A stretch of 64,000 bases of DNA from CAWAND01 sp963727915 (GTDB lineage Bacteria > Chloroflexota > Anaerolineae > Anaerolineales > E44-bin32), in contig CAVSID010000001.1 in assembly GCA_963727915.1 (NCBI GenBank), positions 1,054,001 to 1,118,000 of the forward strand, in the 5' to 3' direction. The position numbers were made by a program, and so were the translations under genes. Of the stretch, positions 1 to 7,850 are shown one piece after another (the first letter of the stretch is position 1; each line of letters opens with the position of its first letter). The notes beneath the pieces are model-generated. The model had not been told where the DNA came from. It searched no databases and saw only the letters and a list, made by a program, of their open reading frames with translations.

Positions 1-1
1 C

Positions 2-151
2 CGGCAGTACGTGCGGGATGGCATGACGGACGATGACATCCTGGATGCCCTGCAGGGGATATGGGGGCGGCGCGGCGACCGCTACTCCGAGTTGCGCTCC
101 GCCCGGACGGAAGGTCTCCAGAAGGTGGAGATGCATTTCATCGGCGGCTGA
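2..151 (+). CDS. moaA: GTP 3',8-cyclase MoaA, C-terminal end (partial)
   Basis: Only the last 49 residues are in the window; the gene starts upstream. The tail reads DDDILDALQGIWGRRGDRYSELR and then ends VEMHFIGG. The pattern of W-x-R-x-DRYS followed by a C-terminal Gly-Gly is the hallmark of MoaA, the radical-SAM enzyme that converts GTP in the first step of molybdopterin synthesis; the terminal GG inserts into the active site. The radical-SAM cysteines lie outside the window and cannot be checked. The stop TGA is at 149-151, followed by an 80-bp gap before the next gene on the same strand. No other molybdenum-cofactor gene is visible here. Confidence 0.75.
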   Translation, partial: RQYVRDGMTDDDILDALQGIWGRRGDRYSELRSARTEGLQKVEMHFIGG

Positions 152-231
152 GAATCGCGAATTTGGCCTGGCAGGTGCATACGAAGTGCCCGGTCACAGC
201 CGGCTGGCCGGAACGCAGATTGCTTAGGTGA

Positions 232-970
232 ATGATGTTAAGTCTTTCGAAACGTGCTGTCTTGTTCGACCTCGATGGGACACTGCGTCACAACGACCCG
301 CCCCAAATCGACACCTTCTTCACTTTCGCCCGAGAGCTGGGCCTGGATGTAACGCCGGAACAGGCGCGCGAGACCACGCGCTGGATCCATGCGTATTGGG
401 CGGATTCGGAGGAGTTGAAGGAGGACCGCACACTGCGAGGCGACAATTGGGAGAGCTCTGTGGTTGGCTTTCGCGGCCCGACAGCTGGTCATTTCTGGGC
501 GTGCCGCCTGAGGACGCCGGCCGCATGGCGAAAGCCATCCAGCAGCGCATGATCGATGAGTATCGGCCAAGCCATGTCGTTCCCGAGGAAGTACCTGGCT
601 TGCTGGAGGACCTGGGAGCTGCCGGGTGCCGGCTGGGGGTGGTCTCCAACCGGCGGAACCCTATCTCCGAGGTGATCTCAGAGTTGGGCTTGGCTGAGCA
701 TTTCGATCTTACTCTGGCCGCCGGCGAAGTCGGCTGGTGGAAACCTGACCATCGGCTGTTGGCCTATGCCGCCGACAAACTCGGGGTCCCTGCCGAATGG
801 AGCCCTCTACGTGGGGGACAACTACTACGCCGATATCCCCGCCGCCGAAGGGGCCGGTATGCAGGCAGTCCTTCTCGACCCCGAAGCCTCTGTTTCCGGA
901 GGCCAACTGTCAGGTGATCCAAGATCTGGGGGAACTGGCTGGAATCCTGGCGCTTCCCGAAAGGCTCTAA
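232..970 (+). CDS. HAD-superfamily hydrolase (phosphatase-like), frameshifted
   Basis: A haloacid-dehalogenase fold hydrolase of about 245 residues, read in three pieces. All four HAD motifs are visible: DLDGT near the N-terminus (motif I, nucleophile Asp), VVSNRR (motif II), a Lys in GWWKPD (motif III) and VGDNYYADI (motif IV acidic residues). The frame changes near 450, 803 and 890; the last piece ends in an Ile/Leu-rich helix and stops at 968-970. ATG at 232 and 235 are both possible starts. The substrate is unknown; the layout resembles the phosphoglycolate phosphatase/pyrophosphatase PpaX subgroup. The breaks look like single-base errors because motif spacing is preserved across each one. 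Confidence 0.7.
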
Positions 971-1050
971 GCGAATATTCATGTGGCGGGTGATGTTCGG
1001 CGGGTGAGCCTGCAGTATAATCCTGCGGCTATCCCTGAGTAAGGACACGG

Positions 1051-3168
1051 TTGTCTTCCTATGAAACGCCGAAGCACGTATCCCCTGCGTTGCTTGACCG
1101 CCTCTTGCCGTCTGAGGCGGCTGTCATGTTCGGCACAGCGGTCGTGGTTGGACTTGGCACCGGCCTGGGCGGCGTGTTCCTGATCTAACGCCATCCAGTG
1201 GATCCAGGACCTGCTCTACAGCGGGGCTCCGACAGTGCTGCCTCAATTGGGATGGGGCTGGTTGATTGTTGCGCCTGTGTTGGGCGCCCTCATCTCCGGC
1301 CCAATCATCGCCTTCTTTGCACGCGAGGCCAAGGGGCATGGCGTGCCGGAAGTCATGCAGGCCATGGCGCTGGAAGGCGGCCGCATCCGGCCCAGGGTCG
1401 CCTTGGCCAAGATCTTCGCCTCGGCCGCCTGCATCGGAAGTGGTGGCTCGGCCGGGCGTGAGGGCCCGATTGTCCAGGTGGGGGCTGCCCTCGGGTCTTC
1501 CATCGGCCAGTTCCTGCATTTTTCTGAAGAGCGCGTTCGGAATCTGGTCGCCTGCGGCGCCGCCGCAGGCATCGCCGCAACTTTCAATGCCCCTATTGCA
1601 GGGGTTTTCTTTTCTCTGGAGATCATCCTGGGCGAGCTCCGCTTGGGAGATATGGGCAGCGTGGTCATCTCGGCCGTCACGGCCAGCGTCGTCGCCCGGA
1701 CGTTCCTGGGAGATCAACCGGCCTTCGCCCTGCCGCCCTATGCCCTCAATAGTGCCTGGGAGCTGATCTTCTACCTCGTCTTGGGGATCCTGGCGGCCGT
1801 TGTGGGCGTGCTGTTCATCAAACTCCTGTACGCCTTCGAAGAACTTCTTCGACGGTTGGCGGTTTCCCATGGCCCTCAAGCCAGCGGCTGGGGCCCTGCT
1901 GCTCGGCATCACGGGCGTCGGCTATCCGGTGGTCCTGGCCGGGCTCGAGAAGGCTGGCGGTGCCCAGGGCGATTTCTGCCGCCAGCCTGGCCAATGGCTA
2001 TCCGCGCATCTTTGGCACCGGCTTCGATACCATCGAGTTGGCCCTGAACGGCAACATGCTGATCAGCCTGATGCTGGCCTTGGTGCTGCTCAAGCTCTTG
2101 GCCACCTCGCTCACACTTGGTTCGGGAAACTCAGGCGGAGTGTTCGCCCCCGGCTTGTTCTCCGGGGCCATGCTGGGCGGGGCATTTGGGGAGTTTGTGA
2201 CGCGGGTCTTTCCCGGCATCGCTGCAGGTTCGGGCTCCTACGCCACAGTTGGCATGGCGGCCGTCTTTGCAGCGGCCGCCCGCGCCCCCTGACTGCAGTC
2301 CTGATCGTGTTCGAGATGACGAACGACTATCACATCATCCTTCCACTGATGGTCGCTGTGGTCGTCTCGACCGCCATCGCCCAGCACGTTCACCCCGAAT
2401 CGATCTACACGCTCAAGCTTATCCGGCGCGGTATTCGCCTGGCGCGTGGCCGCGACGTGGATGTTATGGATTCGGTCAAGGTCGAAGAAATCATGCGTCG
2501 CAACCCGGTCACCGTGTATGCCAGCATGCCGGCCAGTGCCCTGGGCGATCTCTTCCTCCAAACCAACAGCCACGGTTTTCCCGTCGTTGACCGCTCCGGC
2601 CGGCTGAAGGGAATCGTTTCGTTGACGGACTTGCGAAGCGCCAGGGAAGCGGTGCCCGAGGGCAAGGCGTTGAAAGTAAAGGATGTGGCCAACCAGAACT
2701 TGGTGGTCACCTATCCAGACGAAAGTGTTCGTATGGCCCTCCGGCGGATGGCGCCGCGGGATCTCTCGAGGTTGCCGGTTGTGTCGCGCGAAGACCCAAC
2801 GCGGTTGCTGGGGATTGTCCGCCGCAACGACGTGATCCGCGCCTATGAGATCGGCACGCTGAGGCGAAGCGAATGCACAGCCCGGGTCAGAGCTGACGCG
2901 CTTTCCGGGTGCGCGGGCAGCCCAATTCCAGGTCCGGGAGGGCGCCGCCGCTGCCGGCAAAGCCCTCAAGGACGCCGGACTGCCCAGGGAGTGCGTCGTG
3001 ATCAGCATCTCGAGAGACGGGGACTTGGTGATCCCTCATGGTGACACGCGTCTCATGCCCAAAGATCAGGTCACGGTCTTGCTGAAAGGCTGTGAGCCGT
3101 CGAGCCTCGTCCGCCTGCTCGAAGAGACGGAGGGAGAGAGGCGGCCGGATAGCGAAGACATGCCGTAG
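1051..3168 (+). CDS. CLC-type chloride/proton antiporter with CBS pair and TrkA-C domain, frameshifted
   Basis: A CLC membrane transporter of about 700 residues. CLC signatures are present in order: GHGVPEV, GSGGSAGREGP with the gating Glu, and GSGNSGGVFAPGLFSG. A Glu in FSLEIILGEL aligns with the internal proton Glu of E. coli ClcA, so an H+/Cl- exchanger is more likely than a channel (inference). After the membrane part come two CBS domains (from VEEIMRRNPVTVYA on) and a TrkA-C/RCK-C module (VREGAAAAGKALKDAG... DQVTVLLKG). TTG at 1051 is chosen as start because AAGGA lies at 1041-1045 with 5-nt spacing. The frame changes near 1187 (apparent TAA at 1186), 1870, 1965, 2285 and 2880. The cytoplasmic modules suggest nucleotide-dependent gating. 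Confidence 0.85.
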
Positions 3169-3180
3169 GCCGGCCGTGCA

Positions 3181-3209
3181 TTGACTTACGTCCTTTGGCT
3201 GTCTATACT
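3181..3209 (+). promoter_or_regulatory. Sigma-70-type promoter upstream of SWIM gene leader
   Basis: TTGACT at 3181-3186 and TATACT at 3204-3209 are separated by exactly 17 nt, close to the sigma-70 consensus. Transcription would start near 3216, about 150 nt upstream of the SWIM gene ATG, so it would make a leader containing two micro-ORFs and a strong hairpin. Confidence 0.7.
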
Positions 3210-3246
3210 GTTAACATCTATCAACCCTGGTGTGAGGTGGTGCACC

Positions 3247-3305
3247 ATGCGAGGGTACCTGCGATGAGGGTATTCGACCCAAATGGATCGACGTGGCCGG
3301 ATTGA
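3247..3305 (+). CDS. Two overlapping leader micro-ORFs
   Basis: Micro-ORF 1 (3247-3267) encodes MRGYLR and is preceded by GAGGTGG at 3234-3240 with 6-nt spacing. Its stop overlaps the start of micro-ORF 2 in an ATGA arrangement at 3264-3267. Micro-ORF 2 (3264-3305) encodes MRVFDPNGSTWPD and its stop codon touches the first base of the terminator hairpin. Whether these are translated is unknown; the geometry resembles a translation-coupled attenuator, but there is no run of one amino acid. Confidence 0.3.
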
Positions 3306-3338
3306 GGCACGGGGCTGAACGAGCCCGCGTGCCTTTTT
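3305..3338 (+). terminator. Strong intrinsic terminator or attenuator hairpin before SWIM gene
   Basis: AGGCACG (3305-3311) pairs with CGTGCCT (3328-3334) and GGGCT (3312-3316) pairs with AGCCC (3322-3326), with loop GAACG and one bulged G. Five T residues follow at 3334-3338. The hairpin lies only 30 nt before the SWIM ATG, so it would end transcripts from the 3181 promoter unless antitermination occurs. It could alternatively define the 3' end of a roughly 120-nt small RNA. Confidence 0.7.
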
Positions 3339-3368
3339 GTTTCCTGTGAACCGAGACGAGGAGCAGCG

Positions 3369-3614
3369 ATGGATTATGGGATGATCGGGAAGATCGAGAA
3401 GGCCAAGCGTTACGCTGAAGAGCGGGAGCGCATACGCTTTGATGCGTTCCATGCCACTTTTGATGGGGAGAACAATCCCCACAGCGTGCAATTCGAAAAC
3501 GGCAGCTGGGCCTGTGACTGCGATTTCTTCACCACGCGGGGTGTGTGCAGCCACACCATGGCGCTCGAGAGAGTGCTTGAGGGAATGCTCCCCGCGGTTG
3601 TTGAAGCTAGCTAG
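3369..3614 (+). CDS. Small SWIM zinc-finger protein
   Basis: An 81-residue protein whose C-terminal half carries the SWIM zinc-binding pattern CxCxnCxH: Cys-Asp-Cys-Asp, then Cys-Ser-His in GVCSHTMALERVL. SWIM fingers (SWI2/SNF2, MuDR) usually sit inside larger DNA- or protein-binding proteins; here the finger is almost the whole protein, with a basic and acidic helix (residues 1-25) before it. GAGGAG at 3358-3363 gives the ATG at 3369 a good ribosome site. The gene is monocistronic: an attenuator-like hairpin precedes it and a second terminator follows. The role is unknown; nucleic-acid binding is inferred from the family. Confidence 0.7.
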   Translation: MDYGMIGKIEKAKRYAEERERIRFDAFHATFDGENNPHSVQFENGSWACDCDFFTTRGVCSHTMALERVLEGMLPAVVEAS

Positions 3615-3636
3615 AACTCGCCACCAAGGTGCGCAT

Positions 3637-3665
3637 GGCCGGGCCCGTTGTGGCCCGGCCTTTTT
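3637..3665 (+). terminator. Intrinsic terminator after SWIM gene
   Basis: GGCCGGGCC (3637-3645) and GGCCCGGCC (3652-3660) form a perfect 9-bp stem with loop CGTTGT, followed by TTTTT at 3661-3665. It lies 23 nt after the SWIM stop codon. Confidence 0.85.
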
Positions 3666-3736
3666 GATTCTGCCTGCGTGGTAGAATGGCGCCGTGGCGG
3701 GGTGGATTGAACCCCGCCGTCTTCATGGAGGCCCAG

Positions 3737-4750
3737 TTGAGACGTTGGCAATTCTGGGTGGGGCTCGTTGTGAGCGCCATCTTTCTCTGGCTTGCACTCA
3801 GGGGCCTGAAACTTGGGGACGTTTGGGCATCGGTAAGAGGGGCCAATTACTGGTGGATCTTGCCCGGCATTGCCGTGTACTTTCTGGCCGTTTGGGCGCG
3901 CGCGTGGCGCTGGCACTACCTCCTTCGTCCCGTGAAGGCCGTTCCAACTACCACCATGTTTCCCATAGTGGCTATCGGCTACATGGGCAACAACGTCTAC
4001 CCGGCCAGGGCCGGCGAGGTCCTCAGAGCATACGTCCTGAGGCGGCGTGAGGGCGTCTCCATGTCAGCGTCCTTGGCGACGATCGTTGTCGAGAGGGCCT
4101 TTGACGGGGTCGTCATGCTGGCCTTCATCTTCCTCAACCTGCCGGAACTGGCGCGTGTTACAACGGCCTCGGCCGTGGCGGCTAGCTTGCGAGCCGTCGC
4201 TGTGTGGGGGGCGGTCGTATTCATGGCGGCTGTGATCATCTTCCTGCTCATGGCCGTCTTTCCCACGCAAGCAGAAGGGCTTATCGAAGCCGTCCTCAAA
4301 CGAATCGCCCCCGCATCACTCCATGATCGAATCATGACCGTGGTCGGCCGCTTTCTGAGCGGGCTGGCGGCGCTTCGGTCACCGGGTGATGTGGCGATGG
4401 TGTTGGTGACATCGGCGGTGATCTGGCTGCTTGAGACCGGCAAGTATTGGTTTGTCATGCAGGCCTTTCCCTTCAGTGTGAGCTTCTTCGCACTGATGCT
4501 CATGAATGGTATTGTCAACCTGGCCACAACCATCCCATCGGCGCCGGGTTATGTCGGCACTTTTGACGCACCCGGCATCGCCGTGCTCGGAGCCTATGGA
4601 ATCCCCACGGCGACGGCCGCCGGGTACACGCTTGTGCTCCACGCTGCTCTGTGGCTCCCAATCACGCTGCTTGGCGCCTTCTACTTTGCTCGGGAAAGCT
4701 TGAATTGGGACCGGCTACGAGCAGAGATGTCGAGCGAGGGTTTGGCGTGA
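3737..4750 (+). CDS. Flippase-like integral membrane protein (LPG synthase TM/UPF0104 family)
   Basis: About 337 residues with some eight hydrophobic segments. It matches the lysylphosphatidylglycerol-synthase transmembrane family (AglD/UPF0104): GYMGNNVYPARAGEVLRAY near residue 80 and IVVERAFDGVVML are the family's conserved core, followed by TTIPSAPGYVGTFDA near the C-terminus. Stand-alone members lack the synthase domain and are thought to move lipid-linked substrates across the membrane. TTG at 3737 is preferred because GGAGG (3727-3731) precedes it by 5 nt; ATG 3725 is the alternative. The stop overlaps the next gene's GTG (GTGA at 4747-4750), so the two are translationally coupled. Confidence 0.75.
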   Translation: MRRWQFWVGLVVSAIFLWLALRGLKLGDVWASVRGANYWWILPGIAVYFLAVWARAWRWHYLLRPVKAVPTTTMFPIVAIGYMGNNVYPARAGEVLRAYVLRRREGVSMSASLATIVVERAFDGVVMLAFIFLNLPELARVTTASAVAASLRAVAVWGAVVFMAAVIIFLLMAVFPTQAEGLIEAVLKRIAPASLHDRIMTVVGRFLSGLAALRSPGDVAMVLVTSAVIWLLETGKYWFVMQAFPFSVSFFALMLMNGIVNLATTIPSAPGYVGTFDAPGIAVLGAYGIPTATAAGYTLVLHAALWLPITLLGAFYFARESLNWDRLRAEMSSEGLA

Positions 4751-6120
4751 AAGTTGCCATCGTGGGCGCAGGCGCCGGGGGCCTTTCCGCCGCCTACGAT
4801 CTCAGGCGCGCAGGCTGCGACGTGACCATCTTGGAGGCGTCGGATCATGCAGGCGGCTTGGCAGCCGGATTCAAGATCCCGCGCTGGGATTGGTCTGTCG
4901 AACGCTACTACCATCACTGGTTTGCAAGCGACAAGCACATCCTGGCATTGATCGACGAACTGGGTTGGAGTGATCGCGCATTCTTCCCTTGGCCGATCAC
5001 CGGCGCCTACCACGAGGGACATTTCTACCCGCTCGACGGCCCCCTGTCCTTGATCATCCCCGGCCTCTCCTGGCTGGATCGCATGCCGGGGGCAGGCACG
5101 TTGGCCCGAGGGCTGCACGTTCTCCGCTTTCCGGGCTTGACTTGGGAAGACAAGCTCCGCTTCGGGCTGGCATCGATCTACCTTCTGCTGTCGCGCGACT
5201 GGCATGGGTTCGAGCAGGTTACCGCCCACGAATGGCTGCGGAAATGGATGGGTCCCCATGGCTATGAAGTCTTGTGGGAGCCTCTGCTTGTTGGCAAGTT
5301 CGGGCCGTACTACAAGGACGTCAACATGGCTTGGTTCTGGGCCAGAGTCAAGGCCAGAACACCCCGCTTGGGGACCTTCGAGGGCGGGTTCCAGGCTTTC
5401 ATGGATGAGTTCGCCGAACATCTCGAATCGATGGGCGTGGCCTTTCGCTATCGAACGCCGGTAGAGCGGATCTCGCCGGCTCGCGACGGTGGCGTCGTCT
5501 TGGACTTGCCTGATGGCAACATGACGGCAGATCATTGCCTGGTGACCACCTCGCCGAGCCTGCTGGCGAAATTGGCCCCGGACCTGCCGGAGGACTATCT
5601 CCAGCAGCTGCTGTCGATGCACTCGCTGGGGGCGGTCGTGCTGGTCGTGGCATTGACGCGACGGTTGTCCGAGTCGGGTATCTACTGGCACAATCTGCCT
5701 AAGTCAGCAGGGTTCCCGTTCCTGGCGCTGGTTGAACACACCAATTTCCTGTCGCCGCGTTTCTTCGGTGGAGATCATATTGTTTACTGTGGGGACTATC
5801 TGAAACCGGATCATGAGTATTTCAGCCTGACCAAAGAGGAGCTGCTGGCGCGTTTCGAGCCGGCGCTGGCCAGGGTGAATTCGGAATTCTCGCCGGACTG
5901 GGTCCGAGAGGCATGGTTGTTTCGGACACCTTATGCGCAACCCGTCCCACCCGTAAACCACTCGCGAGCCATCCCGGACTTGAAGACACCGATCTCCGGC
6001 CTTTGGCTGGCGAGCATGAGCCAGGTATACCCCTGGGACCGGGGCACCAACTTCGCTGTGGACATCGGACGCCGGGCGGCCGCCCGTATCTTGGCCAGCT
6101 CGTCCAGTTCCCAACTGTGA
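4747..6120 (+). CDS. FAD-dependent oxidoreductase (amine oxidase/phytoene desaturase-like)
   Basis: A 457-residue flavoprotein. The N-terminus has the dinucleotide-binding GxGxxG fingerprint (VAIVGAGAGGLSAAYDLRRAG) and the following acidic strand end ILEASDHAGG typical of the NAD(P)-binding/amine oxidase clan. The C-terminus carries GLWLASMSQVYPWDRGTNFAVD, in the position of the second FAD motif. Similar proteins are often labelled protoporphyrinogen oxidase-like or UDP-galactopyranose mutase-like, but the substrate cannot be read from sequence. It starts with GTG inside the stop of the flippase-like gene. That coupling suggests a joint role in modifying and translocating a lipid-linked compound (inference). 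Confidence 0.75.
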   Translation: MKVAIVGAGAGGLSAAYDLRRAGCDVTILEASDHAGGLAAGFKIPRWDWSVERYYHHWFASDKHILALIDELGWSDRAFFPWPITGAYHEGHFYPLDGPLSLIIPGLSWLDRMPGAGTLARGLHVLRFPGLTWEDKLRFGLASIYLLLSRDWHGFEQVTAHEWLRKWMGPHGYEVLWEPLLVGKFGPYYKDVNMAWFWARVKARTPRLGTFEGGFQAFMDEFAEHLESMGVAFRYRTPVERISPARDGGVVLDLPDGNMTADHCLVTTSPSLLAKLAPDLPEDYLQQLLSMHSLGAVVLVVALTRRLSESGIYWHNLPKSAGFPFLALVEHTNFLSPRFFGGDHIVYCGDYLKPDHEYFSLTKEELLARFEPALARVNSEFSPDWVREAWLFRTPYAQPVPPVNHSRAIPDLKTPISGLWLASMSQVYPWDRGTNFAVDIGRRAAARILASSSSSQL

Positions 6121-6245
6121 GTGCCCCCGCCGGGTGCGCAGGGCAATGGTATCCTTAACTGCTGTGACAGGATTGCAAAACACGGTCGATTGACGGCCCA
6201 AACGTAGGCAATATTGGGAGGCCGTCGAGCATCGGAGGAGACAAG

Positions 6246-6671
6246 ATGGCCAGCATCAGAGACGCGATCAGAGCGTATGCACCAGAGCTTGACATGGAAG
6301 CGCCGGTCGCTATGGACGAGGTCGTGTCCCATCTCTCGGAGAAGACTGGGCTCGAGGCTGATGTGATCAAGCAGGTCCTGGGGGCTCTTCCCGAGATGAC
6401 TTTCTGGTTCATGGTGCGCGGGCGTCCGATTGAGCTCGACGGGATTGGTCATCTCAGGCCGATGATCGGCTTGGACGGTAAGATCCGGGCTGCGATCGAC
6501 ACGGACGAGGGCCTGGCAGCCAAGATGAGTGAACCCGATGCCTACCGTGCAGGTATCACGCGAAGAGAGAGTATCGGTGTCCCGCTCAAGCGGATGGCCC
6601 AGATGTGGAACGCAACGCATCCGAGCGATCCCGTCACCGACTTGGATGCATTTGCCGTACGCGCCAACTAG
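6246..6671 (+). CDS. HU-like DNA-binding protein (probable)
   Basis: A 141-residue protein. Residues 20-80 read like the HU/IHF fold: a helical part (DEVVSHLSEKTGLEADVIKQVLG) and then the beta-strand signature GRPIELDGIGHLRPMI, comparable to GR-x-V-x-L-x-G-x-G-x-F in HU. The C-terminal 50 residues are an extension not found in classical HU. GGAGG precedes the ATG at 6246 by a short spacer. It stands alone between the FAD oxidoreductase and an aminopeptidase. Confidence is limited because only the fold pattern, not a precise subfamily, is recognisable. Confidence 0.45.
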   Translation: MASIRDAIRAYAPELDMEAPVAMDEVVSHLSEKTGLEADVIKQVLGALPEMTFWFMVRGRPIELDGIGHLRPMIGLDGKIRAAIDTDEGLAAKMSEPDAYRAGITRRESIGVPLKRMAQMWNATHPSDPVTDLDAFAVRAN

Positions 6672-6724
6672 GCGCCAGCATCGATCTTGCCAGCTGGGGG
6701 AGACCGGCATTTCAAGGAGAAGGA

Positions 6725-7849
6725 ATGACAGACCCCAGAGTGGATCGACACGCGCAAGTGCTGGTGGACTACTGCGTCAAGGTAGCCCCAGGCGACCGCG
6801 TGCTCATCGAGGCCGAGCCCACCGCCGAGCCCCTGGTGCGGGCGGCATTTGAGAAGATCCTCAAAGCCGGGGGTCACCCCTTGCTGGGGGTCTCGCTTGC
6901 CGGGATGCAGACCTACTCGGGGATCGACGACGTGTTCATGGCTCACGCCAATGAAGACCAACTCAATTTCGTGCCACCCTTCTTGCTGGATGCCTATCAG
7001 CACTTCGAAGGGCGAATTCGGATCCACTCGCAGGTCAACACCCGTGCGTTGACGCATGCCGACCCTAAGCGGATGGCCAAGAGGCTGGCGGCAGTCAAAC
7101 CCATCTTGACGGCCCAATTCAGTCGAGGGGGATCTGGTGAGTTCAAGTGGGTAACCACACTTCATCCTACGGAGGCCTACGCGCAGGATGCCGAACTGAG
7201 CTTGCCCGAATACGAGGACTTCGTCTATCAGGCATGCCACGTCGCCGGCGACGACGACCCCGTTTCCTACTGGATCGGTGTTCAGAAAGAACAGCAGAAG
7301 GCAATCCAAATCATTGAGGGGCATGATGTGGTCCATCTCCAGGGGCCGAATTGCGACCTGCGCCTCTCTATCAAGGACCGCACGTTCAAGAACGCCGACG
7401 GCACATGCAACATGCCTGATGGCGAGATCTACACCGGTCCGGTGGAAGAATTGGTTGAAGGTTGGGTGAATTTCACCTACCCGGCCATCCGCCTCGGCAA
7501 CGAGGTCAACGGAATCAAACTCAAGTTCGAGGCCGGCAAGGTGGTGGAGGCGTCTGCAGTCAAGAACCAGGCGTTTCTTGAGGAGACCATCAATACCGAC
7601 TCAGGGGCACGCTATGTCGGCGAGTTCGCCATCGGCACCAACTACGGCATCAAGCGTCACACGGGAAACATCCTGTTCGATGAGAAGATCGGGGGCAGTT
7701 TCCATATGGCGCTTGGCTCCGGGTATCCCGAAACTGGGAGCAAGAACGACAGCGCTATCCACTGGGACATGATTTGTGACATGAAAGTGGACTCGCTCAT
7801 TTCTGTCGACGGTGACGTGATTTACAAGGATGGGCGCTTCACCTTCTAG
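6725..7849 (+). CDS. M29-family metallo-aminopeptidase
   Basis: A 374-residue cytosolic aminopeptidase of the thermophilic M29 family (aminopeptidase T/AmpS). Visible metal-ligand motifs: MPDGEIYTGP (Glu), a conserved Glu in FLEETINTD, and the C-terminal GSFHMALGSGYPETG...SAIHWDMICDM, which supplies His, Tyr, His and Asp. It ends with the family's typical DGDVIYKDGRFTF. AAGGAG lies just before ATG 6725, so the longer upstream reading frame is not used. A second, more divergent M29 gene lies at 45.8-47.1 kb on the other strand. Likely role: removal of N-terminal residues from peptides. Confidence 0.9.
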   Translation: MTDPRVDRHAQVLVDYCVKVAPGDRVLIEAEPTAEPLVRAAFEKILKAGGHPLLGVSLAGMQTYSGIDDVFMAHANEDQLNFVPPFLLDAYQHFEGRIRIHSQVNTRALTHADPKRMAKRLAAVKPILTAQFSRGGSGEFKWVTTLHPTEAYAQDAELSLPEYEDFVYQACHVAGDDDPVSYWIGVQKEQQKAIQIIEGHDVVHLQGPNCDLRLSIKDRTFKNADGTCNMPDGEIYTGPVEELVEGWVNFTYPAIRLGNEVNGIKLKFEAGKVVEASAVKNQAFLEETINTDSGARYVGEFAIGTNYGIKRHTGNILFDEKIGGSFHMALGSGYPETGSKNDSAIHWDMICDMKVDSLISVDGDVIYKDGRFTF

Positions 7850-7850
7850 G

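Noticed and set aside
1186..1188. In-frame TAA in the CLC gene as a recoded stop
   Set aside because: The frame also changes at this point and other breaks in the same gene involve no stop; a base error explains it better.
1124..1912. A 262-residue minus-strand frame opposite the CLC gene
   Set aside because: CLC signature motifs are on the plus strand; the antisense product is low-complexity and without motifs.
4681..5691. A 336-residue open frame on the minus strand opposite the FAD oxidoreductase gene
   Set aside because: It shows no family motif and lies wholly under a well-supported plus-strand gene; long antisense frames are expected at this GC content.
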